A stretch of DNA of 64,000 nt from Stenotrophomonas maltophilia D457 (GCF_000284595.1 NC_017671.1:2947001-3011000); one strand, 5' to 3'; counted from the stretch's first letter, positions 1 through 10,492 are shown. The notes: generated by a model from the letters alone, not told the origin. A program made the numbers and translations.

Positions 1-2
1 CC

Positions 3-1040
3 GGCCCCGGCGGCGTGGTGCTGGAAGACGACCGCCACCTTGACCGCTTCATCGCCTGGGCCGAAACGGCACGCTCACGGGGCGCGCAGATGTGGATGCA
101 GATCAACCATCCCGGGCGGCAGATGCCGGCCGCACTCGGCCAACCGGCACTCGCGCCGTCAGCCGTCGCCCTGGAGATGGGCGCGCTGTCCAGGCAGTTC
201 GCACCGCCGCGGGCGATGACCGAGGCGGACATCGAAGAGGTGATCGCCCGCTTCATCCGCAGCGCCGAGCTGGCCGAGCGCGCCGGGTTCAGTGGCGTGC
301 AGATCCATGCCGCGCACGGTTACCTGCTCAGCCAGTTCCTGTCGCCGCTGTCCAATCGCCGCGACGACCGCTGGGGCGGCAGCCTGCACAACCGTGCGCG
401 CCCGCTGCTGGAGATCGTGCAGGGGGTGCGCGCCACCGTGTCGCCCACGTTCGCGGTGGCCGTGAAGCTCAATTCCGCCGATTTCCAGCGCGGTGGCTTC
501 TCGCCCGAGGATGCGCGCGCAGTGGTGGAAATGCTGGCGCCGCTCGGCGTGGACCTGGTCGAACTGTCCGGTGGCAGCTACGAAGCACCGGCCATGACCG
601 GTGCCGCGCGCGACCAGCGCAGCCTGGCCCGCGAGGCCTACTTCCTTGAGTTCGCGCGTGAGATCGCCACGGTGGCAACCATGCCGCTGATGGTCACCGG
701 TGGCATCCGCCGTCGCGCCGTGGCCGATCAGGTACTTGACAGCGGTGTGGCCATGGTCGGCATCGCCACCGCGCTGGCGATCGAGCCGGATCTGCCCCAC
801 CGCTGGCAGCAGGGCCGCGACCCGGTGCCGACACTGCGCACCATCGACTGGCGCAACAAACCGTTGGCCGCCAGCGCACACATGGCCGCAGTGAAGTACC
901 AGTTGGCGCGGCTGAGCAGGCTCCGGCCCACGGCGCCGGGTGTTTCGCCCGTCTGGGCACTGCTGCTGGCACAGGCGGCCGCAAAGTGCCGGACCCGCCG
1001 CTACCGGCGCTGGATCGGTGCACGCGCAGGAGGATACTGA
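3..1040 (+). CDS. NADH:flavin oxidoreductase, Old Yellow Enzyme family (5' partial)
   Basis: The reading frame is open from the window edge (GTG at 15 is internal, since Gly-Pro-Gly-Gly precedes it in frame), so the N-terminus lies outside. It is a TIM-barrel flavoenzyme of the OYE/2,4-dienoyl-CoA reductase group, which reduces activated C=C bonds with NAD(P)H through FMN. Visible family signatures are QINHPGRQ, GVQIHAAHGYLLSQFLSP, the NRRDDRWGG arginine segment near residue 115, and the phosphate-binding MVTGGIRR near residue 228. There is no C-terminal FeS/FAD extension, so it belongs to the short form. The substrate cannot be inferred. It stops at TGA 1038-1040 and no operon partner is visible. 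Confidence 0.9.
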   Translation, partial: GPGGVVLEDDRHLDRFIAWAETARSRGAQMWMQINHPGRQMPAALGQPALAPSAVALEMGALSRQFAPPRAMTEADIEEVIARFIRSAELAERAGFSGVQIHAAHGYLLSQFLSPLSNRRDDRWGGSLHNRARPLLEIVQGVRATVSPTFAVAVKLNSADFQRGGFSPEDARAVVEMLAPLGVDLVELSGGSYEAPAMTGAARDQRSLAREAYFLEFAREIATVATMPLMVTGGIRRRAVADQVLDSGVAMVGIATALAIEPDLPHRWQQGRDPVPTLRTIDWRNKPLAASAHMAAVKYQLARLSRLRPTAPGVSPVWALLLAQAAAKCRTRRYRRWIGARAGGY

Positions 1041-1132
1041 GCGGGCAGGCTTCTCATCACCGAATCGATGCTTCACCATCTGCATGATCGGCGGCAGCCC
1101 GTCGCCGGTCGCAACACGCAGAAGGAACCCTC

Positions 1133-1609
1133 GTGGCAGCAGGACCAACCAGGAACCACGAAAAGCTGCTCGATGACCTGCTCTCACTGGGCCGCAACTG
1201 GGCGCTGGCCATTGCCATCGCAGGTGCCGGAGCTGCGGTCCATTACAGCGAGTCGGTCTACGAAGCAGGCATCTGGCGCGACCTGCTGCCCACGCTCTGC
1301 TTCCTGGTCGCCATCGTCTGGATCGTGCTCAGCATCATCCGCTTCGACCTGACCATCCAGCAGCACTTCGAGCGGAAATTGTCACGCTGGCTCAGCCGTC
1401 TGCTGTATGTCGTGCTGCTTGGCACCGGCATCACTGCCGTGTTCTTCGTCACCGAACTGGCGGACAACAATCACATCGCGCGGATGTGCGACTCGGTGGC
1501 CAATGAACCCGGCAGCCGCATCCACAGGTCGGCCGAGTGCCAGCGGCTGTACCAGCATCGCGCGGCGTACCGGCAGCGTCTGGAATCGGCCGAGGGTGAG
1601 TTCGACTGA
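1133..1609 (+). CDS. Small inner-membrane protein, function unknown
   Basis: A 158-residue protein starting at GTG 1133. Three hydrophobic segments are visible, near residues 23-38, 51-70 and 90-110. A short charged loop (RFDLTIQQHFERKLSRW) lies between the second and third, and a hydrophilic C-terminal tail carries two cysteines. No family is recognised. It is not clearly linked to the upstream oxidoreductase, which ends about 90 bp away. The start codon is uncertain because several GTG/ATG codons lie close together. Confidence 0.6.
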   Translation: MAAGPTRNHEKLLDDLLSLGRNWALAIAIAGAGAAVHYSESVYEAGIWRDLLPTLCFLVAIVWIVLSIIRFDLTIQQHFERKLSRWLSRLLYVVLLGTGITAVFFVTELADNNHIARMCDSVANEPGSRIHRSAECQRLYQHRAAYRQRLESAEGEFD

Positions 1610-1637
1610 ACGGGCTTCATCGCGGTCTTCGCGCGCG

Positions 1638-1982
1638 ATGAACACATTTCGTGGATGTGCATTTGGGCACAGTGCAGCCGACGCCGCGCTCTCGGCCCGT
1701 ACCGGACCCGCAATGCCCCCCCATCGCGCACCTGCCCGCCATGATGCCATCGCCTTGCAGGCCGGCATGCTGGGCAGCGTGTTGGGCGTGGCGCTGTTCA
1801 AGGCCATCGCACTGTCTGCGTTGGCGACGGGTTCGATGATGGGTATCGGGCTATGGGTGATGGCCTGCGCGCTGCTGGCAGCGTGGGCGCTCGCAGCCTA
1901 TCTGGCCTGCCTGGCACTGAGCCGGCGCGTGTTCGTGCTGATGCTGGTGCTGTGCACGGTACTGGTGATCTGCATCGCCTGA
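1638..1982 (+). CDS. Small membrane protein, function unknown
   Basis: The frame is open to TGA at 1980-1982. Starts are possible at ATG 1638 (114 aa) and ATG 1713 (89 aa). The second gives a protein that begins close to its first membrane segment. Two or three very hydrophobic stretches rich in Ala, Leu and Val fill the C-terminal 70 residues and nothing follows them. Codon use is GC-rich as in neighbouring genes. No domain is recognised. Confidence 0.5.
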   Translation: MNTFRGCAFGHSAADAALSARTGPAMPPHRAPARHDAIALQAGMLGSVLGVALFKAIALSALATGSMMGIGLWVMACALLAAWALAAYLACLALSRRVFVLMLVLCTVLVICIA

Positions 1983-2011
1983 CGCCGGCAGGGGCCGGAC
2001 TATCGCGCATC

Positions 2012-2026
2012 TGTTATAGAATAACA
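2012..2026. promoter_or_regulatory. Candidate Zur box (TGTTATAGAATAACA)
   Basis: A perfect inverted repeat, TGTTAT-AGA-ATAACA, lies in an AT-rich island 82 bp upstream of the lipoprotein gene at 2108. The core of the gammaproteobacterial Zur operator is TGTTATA-N-TATAACA, and this site differs from it at one position. The match was seen by eye. Binding by Zur, and control of the lipoprotein, are inferred. Confidence 0.4.
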
Positions 2027-2107
2027 AGTGCGGTTGGTCCGATTGTGCATGCCCGGTGTCACGGATTTGAATTCCATGGCCATCCCGGCATCACCCGAGG
2101 CCCCCCC

Positions 2108-2353
2108 ATGAACCTGCAGCCCCCGCTCCGCGCGACCCTCATTGCCATCGCCCTCGCATCGCTCAGCGCCTGCGCCACCTATGACGACAGCAACATGCAT
2201 CAAGCCTGCCAGGAGTCGCCGCACCTGAAGGACCTGCCGCCCGAGGTCGCTGCCCGCGAGAGCCGCTGCAACAAGGGCATGGAAGTGTGGTCGAGCGAGC
2301 GCAAGGGCAGTGACAAGCCGCTGGACCTGAGCGGAAAGAAGAACAATCCCTGA
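2108..2353 (+). CDS. Small outer-membrane-type lipoprotein, unknown function
   Basis: An 81-residue protein with a clear lipoprotein signal: basic start, hydrophobic core LIAIALASLSAC and lipidated Cys near residue 21. The mature part is short, hydrophilic and lysine-rich at its C-terminus, with two further cysteines. The frame is open further upstream, but ATG 2108 is the only start that places the signal peptide correctly. The Zur-like palindrome at 2012-2026 is the nearest visible control site. No family is recognised. Confidence 0.65.
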   Translation: MNLQPPLRATLIAIALASLSACATYDDSNMHQACQESPHLKDLPPEVAARESRCNKGMEVWSSERKGSDKPLDLSGKKNNP

Positions 2354-2467
2354 CGAAGGTGCGCACCCGGTTGCCGCGCCTGTCTTGATCGCGCCCATGC
2401 ATCCGGCTGACTGCTCCATCACAGCCGGCGCGCGACGATGAGGTCTCCCCACCCTGTCGAGACTCAG

Positions 2468-2716
2468 ATGCCGGACACTGCCCACCCTGTCATTCGCGCG
2501 TTCGAGGCCGTGTTCGATCTATCGGGCAGCGTGCAGCGCATCACTGCGCTCACGGTCACCTGCCGGCATTGCTCGTCGACCAGCTCTGCCAGCGAAGACA
2601 ACCTGGTGCAACTTCCGGGCGGGGCGTTGTTCCGTTGTGACGGGTGCGGCTGCCATCAACCGGTCAGCCACGCCCGCCTGTCGGACTGGCAACCGGCGTC
2701 GTTGCTGGGTATCTGA
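2468..2716 (+). CDS. Small protein with paired CxxC motifs (putative zinc ribbon)
   Basis: 82 residues from ATG 2468, or 92 from ATG 2438. It contains TCRHC and, about 20 residues later, RCDGCGC, the usual spacing of a zinc-ribbon fold. The rest is unremarkable and no enzyme motif is present. It ends 10 bp before the next small gene, so the two may be cotranscribed. Metal binding is inferred from the cysteines only. Confidence 0.5.
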   Translation: MPDTAHPVIRAFEAVFDLSGSVQRITALTVTCRHCSSTSSASEDNLVQLPGGALFRCDGCGCHQPVSHARLSDWQPASLLGI

Positions 2717-2726
2717 GGGCCGCCAC

Positions 2727-2909
2727 GTGGAAATGACTGCGGAACAGCGGAAAATACTCCAGGCAATCGCCGCTGCAAAGCCGGTGCGCGGCGATGCCGC
2801 AACGTGGGCGGTGACCGCCGGATGGGCGGTACAGGCGGAAGACGGGGATATCGATCTGACCGAGGCTGGCCGGGATGTGCTCACCGCGCAGGCAGGTCGT
2901 AAGGGCTAG
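2727..2909 (+). CDS. Small hypothetical protein
   Basis: About 60 residues from GTG 2727, which has a GAGGG ribosome-binding site 7 nt upstream; ATG 2733 is the alternative. The sequence (MTAEQRKILQAIAAAKP..., ending in a DLTEAGRDVL segment) looks like a small winged-helix or tail domain, but no family is assigned. It lies just downstream of the CxxC protein on the same strand. Confidence 0.45.
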   Translation: MEMTAEQRKILQAIAAAKPVRGDAATWAVTAGWAVQAEDGDIDLTEAGRDVLTAQAGRKG

Positions 2910-3049
2910 ACCCGCCGATCAGGCCAGCTTCGCCTCCCTTCGCGCTGCGCCGCGATAGCGGCAACCTGCTGAACAAGGGGTGCATCCCTGCCACGTCTAC
3001 GGCGAAGTGGCGAGGCCCTTCATGCCGAGGGTGTGCAGGGCGTCATGAC

Positions 3050-4798
<1,749 letters not shown>

Positions 4799-4805
4799 CG
4801 GGCGG

Positions 4806-6329
4806 TCACCGCAGCGAACCGAACCAGCGTTCCAGCGAAGGCTCCAGCCCCGACGTGTCACCGCCAGCATCGCAGGCCCAGGCGACGATACCGTCGGGGC
4901 GGACCAGCACGGCGCCCAGTCCCAGCGTGTCGCGCGCCGTGGACATCACGCAGGTGACCGACCGCTGCCAGCGCTCAATGATCGGACCGAGCGGATCGCC
5001 GGTATCGAGCCCCAGCAGCACGCCCTGCCCTGCACGCAGCAGCTCTCCCATCCGACGGTCATCAGCCAGTTGGACGTCCGGTGCGCTTCGGCCAACCCGC
5101 GGATGGCTGCCGTCGAGCACCGGTGGCGGTGCTACACCCCACAGCCGCTCGGCGAGATAGGTGGCACCGTCGCGGGTCGCGGCCAGGTCGGCGATGACCG
5201 CCGCCAGCGCGCGCGACCCGGGGCCTGGCCGCATCAACGCCACCTGCGCACGTGACCAGTCGAGCACCTGGGCGCCGATCGGATGGCGCTCAGCCTGATA
5301 GCTGTCCAACAGCGACTCTGCCACATCACCTCGCACCACCGCGGCCAGCTTCCACCCCAGGTTCATCGCATCGCCGATGCCGAGGTTCAGCCCCTGCCCG
5401 CCCAACGGCGAATGCATGTGCGCGGCATCACCGGCCAACAGCACGCGGCCGCTGCGATAGGCCATGGCCTGGCGCGCGGCATCGGTCCATGTGGTGGCCA
5501 GATGCAACGCCGTGATCGTTGCCTCTCGCCCGGAGACACGCCGCAGCAGCGCCTGGGCGGTGTGCCGGTCCAGCGGCGTGCGATGGCCGGCGCCACCGTC
5601 GAAATCGGCCAGCGCCAGCATGCCCGGCGGATTGAAATTGCACATGCCGTGTTCGGTGAACTGACGCCCCGGGACGAGCACCGACGGGTCTGCCAGTTCG
5701 ACCTGCAGCGTGTGCCCGGTGAACTCCGGCGCCGTCCCTGCGAACACGAACCCCGACTGCTTGCGTACCGTGCTGCGGGCGCCATCGCAACCGACCAGCC
5801 AGCGGCCCCGCATCAGCCCGCGACCGGTCTGGACCTCCATCTGTGCTTCGCGTGCGTACACCGCCTGCACCGTGCAGCCACGCTCGATCTGTACACCAAG
5901 TGACACCGCACGCTCGGCCAGCACCGCCTCCAGCGACTGCAGCTCGACCGCCATCTGGGTGGGCACCGGCGTCGGCAGGCGATGGCGCCAGCGCGCACTG
6001 TCCACGTTGTCCAGCGCAAAAGGAATGCCGGCGAAGTGGCCGCCCAGCGGCCGCGGTTGCGCCAGCCAATGGGCGGTGCCGGGCGGCGGTGCGCCGTTGT
6101 CCGGCTTCAGCACCTGACTGGCGGCAACCGCATCCAGCAGGCCACGTCGATCCAGGGCCTCCAGGGTGGGCGCGTTCAAGCCGCGCAAGCCAAAGGGCAG
6201 GCGTTTCAAGGGTGTCTCGGGCGACACTGCCTGCTCCAGCAACAGGACCGAACAGCCGGCCTGGGCCAGCTCGCAGGACAGGAACAGGCCGACCGGGCCG
6301 GCCCCGGCGATGACGACGTCGTACAACAT
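4806..6329 (-). CDS. FAD-dependent aromatic monooxygenase (PheA/TfdB/UbiH-like)
   Basis: 507 residues from ATG 6329. The N-terminal GxGxxG dinucleotide-binding motif (VVIAGAGPVGLFLSCELA, followed by LLLEQ), the middle DG motif (VGCDGARSTVRK) and the second FAD motif (VLLAGDAAHMHSPLGGQGLNLG) are all present. These are the signatures of class A flavoprotein hydroxylases, which use NAD(P)H and O2 to hydroxylate aromatic or polyketide-like rings. The substrate is unknown. It is divergent from a TetR regulator across an 82-bp gap holding a palindrome, so induction by its substrate through that regulator is likely. Confidence 0.85.
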   Translation of the reverse strand: MLYDVVIAGAGPVGLFLSCELAQAGCSVLLLEQAVSPETPLKRLPFGLRGLNAPTLEALDRRGLLDAVAASQVLKPDNGAPPPGTAHWLAQPRPLGGHFAGIPFALDNVDSARWRHRLPTPVPTQMAVELQSLEAVLAERAVSLGVQIERGCTVQAVYAREAQMEVQTGRGLMRGRWLVGCDGARSTVRKQSGFVFAGTAPEFTGHTLQVELADPSVLVPGRQFTEHGMCNFNPPGMLALADFDGGAGHRTPLDRHTAQALLRRVSGREATITALHLATTWTDAARQAMAYRSGRVLLAGDAAHMHSPLGGQGLNLGIGDAMNLGWKLAAVVRGDVAESLLDSYQAERHPIGAQVLDWSRAQVALMRPGPGSRALAAVIADLAATRDGATYLAERLWGVAPPPVLDGSHPRVGRSAPDVQLADDRRMGELLRAGQGVLLGLDTGDPLGPIIERWQRSVTCVMSTARDTLGLGAVLVRPDGIVAWACDAGGDTSGLEPSLERWFGSLR

Positions 6330-6376
6330 GGGATTTCCCTGTGAGCGCCGGGCCGGCGCCCTGGCGACGCCAATGT

Positions 6377-6389
6377 TACACTCGGTGTA
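6377..6389. promoter_or_regulatory. Palindromic operator candidate (TACAC-TCG-GTGTA)
   Basis: Perfect 5-bp arms with a 3-nt spacer in the short gap between the divergent monooxygenase and TetR gene. The position fits a TetR-family operator controlling both genes. The assignment to this regulator is inferred. Confidence 0.5.
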
Positions 6390-6411
6390 CTTTTCCACAA
6401 GTGAACCGCCC

Positions 6412-7056
6412 ATGATCCCGCCCCGGGGCCGCCGCGAGCAGCGCAAGACCGAGACCCGACAGACCATTTCGGACGTCGCCACCGAACTGATCATCCGCCG
6501 CGGCTTCGAAGCCGTGTCCATGTCCGAGATTGCCAATGCGGCGGGGGTCTCGCGCAAGACGGTCTTCAATTATTTCGCCAGCAAGGAAGACCTGGTGTTC
6601 GACCGCGATGAGGAGGCCCGGACCCTGCTTCGCGAAGGCATGGCGGCGCGCCGTGGCATGGCCCCGCTGGCCGCCTTCCAATCGCTGGTGCGGGAGCTGC
6701 TGGACAGCGGCCACCCGCTGTTACGGATCAACTCCGGTGCAGCGGCCTTCTGGGCAACCGTGGCCGACAGTCCGGTGCTGGTGGCGCACGCGCGACGGCT
6801 GCAGGCACAGCTGGCCCACGACCTGGCCCGGCTGATGGCCGACGCGGCCGGTCGGCCCGCGCAGGACGCGGAGGCACGCCTGGGCGCAGCCATGCTGCTG
6901 GCGTCGATGGTGGCCGCCTATGAGAGTGGACTGGCCAGCCAGCAGAGGGGCGAGGATCCGCGCCAAGCGATGCTGCAGCTGATCGTGCGCGGTGGCACCG
7001 GCGTGCTGGTGGCCTTGGCCGGCACCCCATATACCGACCCGGGCCTGCGTCCATAG
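6412..7056 (+). CDS. TetR/AcrR family transcriptional regulator
   Basis: 214 residues from ATG 6412. The N-terminal helix-turn-helix is typical: RQTISDVATELIIRRGFEAV, then MSEIANAAGVSRKTVFNYF with a Ser-Arg-Lys recognition helix. The C-terminal ligand-binding half is alanine- and leucine-rich and not further recognisable. It is divergent from the flavin monooxygenase, an arrangement in which a TetR protein usually represses both itself and the enzyme until a small ligand binds. The frame is open upstream, but the HTH position supports ATG 6412. Confidence 0.85.
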   Translation: MIPPRGRREQRKTETRQTISDVATELIIRRGFEAVSMSEIANAAGVSRKTVFNYFASKEDLVFDRDEEARTLLREGMAARRGMAPLAAFQSLVRELLDSGHPLLRINSGAAAFWATVADSPVLVAHARRLQAQLAHDLARLMADAAGRPAQDAEARLGAAMLLASMVAAYESGLASQQRGEDPRQAMLQLIVRGGTGVLVALAGTPYTDPGLRP

Positions 7057-7084
7057 CGCAATCGGGGGATAGGTCACGAAGCGT

Positions 7085-7111
7085 TGCAAATGCTAATCTT
7101 TCTCATTTGCA
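7085..7111. promoter_or_regulatory. Fur-like box upstream of the siderophore receptor
   Basis: An inverted repeat with perfect arms TGCAAATG and CATTTGCA, separated by an 11-nt AT-rich centre, lies 18 bp before the receptor start codon. The interior resembles the xanthomonad Fur site built on AATG...CATT. Iron repression of the receptor is inferred from the site and gene type. Confidence 0.55.
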
Positions 7112-7129
7112 GCCAGCCCCGACCCCCTC

Positions 7130-9271
7130 ATGCCGCTTCCAACCCCGCTCAAGCACGCCCTCTGCCTGGCGCTGCCCCTTTCCCTGGCTACGCCTGCACT
7201 GGCCTCCGAGGCCTCCGCTGACACCCCGAAGGACCTGGACAAGGTCGAAGTCCGCGGCCGCGCGCAGACCCTGTACCGCGCCAACGATGCGGCCGTCGGC
7301 ACCCGCACCGATACCCCGTTGGAACTGGTGCCGCAGTCGATCCAGGTCGTGCCGCGCGAGCTGATCGACGACCAGGCCGCGCGCCAGGTCACCGATCTGT
7401 ACCGCAGCATCAGCGGCATCAGCTTCTTCAGCTATGCCGGCGTCACCCTGCGCGGGTTCCGCCAGGAGAACGTTCTCTACGACGGCCTGCGTGGTGATCC
7501 CTATGCGGGCTTCTCGGTGCCGCAACTGTTCAATATCGAACGCGTGGAAGTACTGAAAGGTCCGGCCGGTGCGCTGTACGGCGGTGGTGATGCGGGCGGT
7601 GTCATCAACTATGTAACGCGCAAGCCCAAGGCGCGCGCCGAACGCCGCATCGAGCTGCAGGCAGGCGACAAGGACTTCCGCGCCGGATCGATCGAAGGCA
7701 CCGGCCCCTTGAATGCCAGCGGCAGCATTCGCTATCGCGCCGGCCTGTATGCCGACAGCGAGCAGGGCGTGCGCTGGAATGCCGACAGCGAAAGCGTGAT
7801 CGGCGATGCCTCGCTGGCCTTCGATGTCGGCCAGACCGGCGAGCTGGTGCTGCAGTTCACCGACATCACCCAGAACCTGGGCGGCAACCGCCTGCGCGGC
7901 GTGCCGGTGAACGATGCCGGCAGCTTCCTGACCGACCGCCGCTGGAACCACAACGAGGCCAGTGACTTCCTCGACATGCGCGCCAAGGTCGCACTGGCGC
8001 AGTATCGCTTCGCACCGCGCGACAACCTGGACGTGGATCTTGCTGCGCGCTGGTTCAGCAACAACGAGCACCAGATGTACCACGAGCCGATGGGGCTGAT
8101 TGATCGTGACCGCGACGGCGTGGCCGAGTGGATGACGCGCCAGCTGCGCAACCAGATCCGTGACAACACTGCCTTCACCGCCAGCGGCAATGCCGTCTGG
8201 CGGATCAACACCGGCCGTATCGAACACAAGGTGCTGTTCGGCGCCGACGTGTACCAGCTCGACGCCGACTTCACCGCGCAGACCGCCAACAGCGCCGACC
8301 TGGCACGCGGCGCCGGCCCGGTGCGCGGCATCGACCTGTTCAACCCGGTCTATGGCGCGAGCACCTGGCATGACTACAACCTGGCCGCCCTGCCGTGGCG
8401 CAGCACCGCCACCCGCAGCAAGCGCTACGGCGGCTACCTGCAGGATGAGCTGGCACTGGGCACGCGCTGGCATGTGCTGGCCGGGCTGCGCTGGGATGGC
8501 TTCAAGGATCAGGACCGCATGGGTGGCGGCAGCGTGGATGGCAACGATCTCAGCTGGCGCCTGGGCAGTACCTTTACCGTCCGGGACGGCGTGAATCTGT
8601 ATGCCAACATCGCCAGCGGCTTCGTGCCGCAGAGTGCCACCAACCAGAACCCGGCGGCCGGCGGACCGTTCGACGCGGAGCGCAGCAGGCAATGGGAAGT
8701 CGGCCTGAAGTCCCTGCTGGCCGACCGTGTGACCCTGAACATGGCGGCCTACCGCATCGACCGCAGCAACATCGTGCAGGCCACCGGCGAGGTGATCGGC
8801 GGGGTAAACCAACTCGCTGCACTGGGCCTGGTACGCAGCACGGGCATGGAACTGGACCTGCTGGCCGACGTGACCGAGCGCTGGGTGGTGAACCTGACCT
8901 ACGCCTACAACGATGCACGGGTGAAGGGTGCCGGACCGAACGGCATCACCAATGCCTCCGGCGACCGCTTCGCCAATGCGCCACGCAACAAGCTCGGCGT
9001 GTGGACGCGCTACGACCTGCCGTCGATCAACTCGGCCATCGGCTTCGGCGCCGACCATGTGGGCGAGCGTGTCAGCCTGGATGGGCAGGCGGTCAAGGCA
9101 TACACGGTATTCGACATGAGCTGGAAGACCACGTGGAAGCAGTGGCAGTTCCAGGCCAACGTCAAGAACCTGTTCGACAAGGTGTACGCGGCCAGCGGCT
9201 TCATCGAGCGCAACGGGCATTTCCCGGGCGAGCCGCGGCGGGTGTATGTGCAGGCGGCTTACAGCTTCTGA
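7130..9271 (+). CDS. TonB-dependent ferric-siderophore receptor
   Basis: 713 residues. A signal peptide (cleavage near Ala25) is followed by a TonB-box-like region (DLDKVEVRG) and a plug domain with LVPQSIQVVPRELI and the RVEVLKGPAGALYGGGDAGGVINYVTRKP-type segment typical of siderophore receptors. A beta-barrel follows, ending in an aromatic residue (...AAYSF). It is an outer-membrane active-transport channel driven by TonB-ExbBD. The siderophore is not deducible. The Fur-like palindrome just upstream supports iron control. It stands alone, with no siderophore synthesis or permease genes beside it. Confidence 0.9.
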   Translation: MPLPTPLKHALCLALPLSLATPALASEASADTPKDLDKVEVRGRAQTLYRANDAAVGTRTDTPLELVPQSIQVVPRELIDDQAARQVTDLYRSISGISFFSYAGVTLRGFRQENVLYDGLRGDPYAGFSVPQLFNIERVEVLKGPAGALYGGGDAGGVINYVTRKPKARAERRIELQAGDKDFRAGSIEGTGPLNASGSIRYRAGLYADSEQGVRWNADSESVIGDASLAFDVGQTGELVLQFTDITQNLGGNRLRGVPVNDAGSFLTDRRWNHNEASDFLDMRAKVALAQYRFAPRDNLDVDLAARWFSNNEHQMYHEPMGLIDRDRDGVAEWMTRQLRNQIRDNTAFTASGNAVWRINTGRIEHKVLFGADVYQLDADFTAQTANSADLARGAGPVRGIDLFNPVYGASTWHDYNLAALPWRSTATRSKRYGGYLQDELALGTRWHVLAGLRWDGFKDQDRMGGGSVDGNDLSWRLGSTFTVRDGVNLYANIASGFVPQSATNQNPAAGGPFDAERSRQWEVGLKSLLADRVTLNMAAYRIDRSNIVQATGEVIGGVNQLAALGLVRSTGMELDLLADVTERWVVNLTYAYNDARVKGAGPNGITNASGDRFANAPRNKLGVWTRYDLPSINSAIGFGADHVGERVSLDGQAVKAYTVFDMSWKTTWKQWQFQANVKNLFDKVYAASGFIERNGHFPGEPRRVYVQAAYSF

Positions 9272-9325
9272 CACCGCGCAGCAGAGCGTGCCAAGGGAGG
9301 TGGCAACCCACCTCCCCTGCCCAGG

Positions 9326-9607
9326 TCAGTGCGAGCAGGACACCAGCATCGAGCGGGTGGCCATCTGGGTAGAGGTGAAGCCGTTCCTGTAGCCCACCGC
9401 GATGGCATTTCCTTCATCGCCATCCTTGCTGAAGACCACATAGCCGCCTGGGCACATCTGCCCGGCCTTTTCGTAGCAGCCACTCCAGGAACTGGAACCG
9501 CTGCAGTCGATGGAAACACCACGGCGGCCATCGGGGGTGACGGTCATTCTGGCAGTGGTGCAGCCACTCAAGGCGGCAACCAGCAACAGCGGGACGAACA
9601 ACTTCAT
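9326..9607 (-). CDS. Small cysteine-containing lipoprotein, unknown function
   Basis: 93 residues from ATG 9607, which has a GGAG ribosome-binding site. The signal LLLVAALSGC gives a lipidated Cys near residue 16. The mature part contains IDCSGSSSWSGCYEKAGQMCPGGYVVF, a segment with regularly spaced cysteines that I recognise only as recurrent in small xanthomonad secreted proteins. Function is unknown. It converges with the receptor gene, whose stop is 54 bp away. Confidence 0.65.
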   Translation of the reverse strand: MKLFVPLLLVAALSGCTTARMTVTPDGRRGVSIDCSGSSSWSGCYEKAGQMCPGGYVVFSKDGDEGNAIAVGYRNGFTSTQMATRSMLVSCSH

Positions 9608-9817
9608 GGGCACTCCAGGGGTTGGGGATCAGCGAACGGGCGCCAAGGCTGGAGTGCGCGGATTGCGCGAACCTTGCGCCGGGCGGCCCGCGCCGCAGCG
9701 GGTGTTGCGGCGTCACCGGCAGGCCCCGAAGGAACGCCATGTTCACGCAATGTTCCTGTAATACGGTGCCGGCGCTTGCCGCCCGCCTTATGCCTCCTTC
9801 CCGCCTGACGCCTGCCG

Positions 9818-10492
9818 ATGCACATCCTGCTGATCGAAGACGAAGCCGAACTGGCTGCCACCCTGAAGTCTGCCCTGCAGCGGGAGCGCTACGTCGTGGA
9901 CCTGGCCAGCACCCTGGCACTGGCCCGCCAAGCAGCACTTTCCGGATCACACGACCTTGTGCTGCTGGACCGCACCCTGCCCGATGGTGACGGGCTGGGG
10001 CTCATTCCCGTGCTGCGCGGGCGCAATCCGGGGGTGCCGATCATCGTGCTCAGCGCACTGGGACAGTTGCCGGACCGCATCGCCGGCCTGGATGAGGGCG
10101 CCGACGACTACCTGGCCAAGCCCTTCGCGCTGGAAGAACTGTTCGCGCGGATCCGCGCGGCCGGGCGCCGGCCGAGCGGCATGCAGGTGGAGCCGGTGAG
10201 CATCGGCCGGCTGCTGTTCGACCCCACCTCGGGCGAAGCCAGCGTGGGCGGACAGCGACTGGAGCTTCCGCGCCGCGAGATCCGCGTGCTGGCGGCCCTC
10301 GCCCGCCGGCTGGGCCGCACCGTGCTTCGCGAATCCATCGAGATGGCGGTGTACGGCTTCGACGACGGCATCCATTCCAACACGCTGGACTCGCATGTCT
10401 CACGCCTGCGGCGCAAGCTGGCCGACGCGGATGCGGGGGTGGAAATCCATGCCATCCGCGGTGTCGGCTATCTGATGCGGGAAACGAAGTAA
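9818..10492 (+). CDS. OmpR/PhoB-family response regulator
   Basis: 224 residues: receiver domain with acidic pocket Glu7-Asp8, phospho-acceptor Asp51 (LVLLDRTLPDGDG) and Lys101 (AKPF), then a C-terminal winged helix with SNTLDSHVSRLRRKL and the hairpin GVGYLMR. It overlaps the histidine kinase gene by one base (TAATG), so the two are translationally coupled. The downstream exporter genes make them likely targets, probably in response to an envelope or antimicrobial signal. This follows from synteny and is not shown by the sequence. Confidence 0.9.
   Translation: MHILLIEDEAELAATLKSALQRERYVVDLASTLALARQAALSGSHDLVLLDRTLPDGDGLGLIPVLRGRNPGVPIIVLSALGQLPDRIAGLDEGADDYLAKPFALEELFARIRAAGRRPSGMQVEPVSIGRLLFDPTSGEASVGGQRLELPRREIRVLAALARRLGRTVLRESIEMAVYGFDDGIHSNTLDSHVSRLRRKLADADAGVEIHAIRGVGYLMRETK

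Noticed and set aside
7103..9274. A 723-codon open frame on the minus strand opposite the siderophore receptor
   Set aside because: A GC-rich antisense shadow: low-complexity His/Val/Ala/Gly composition, no family motif, and the plus-strand receptor explains the region fully.
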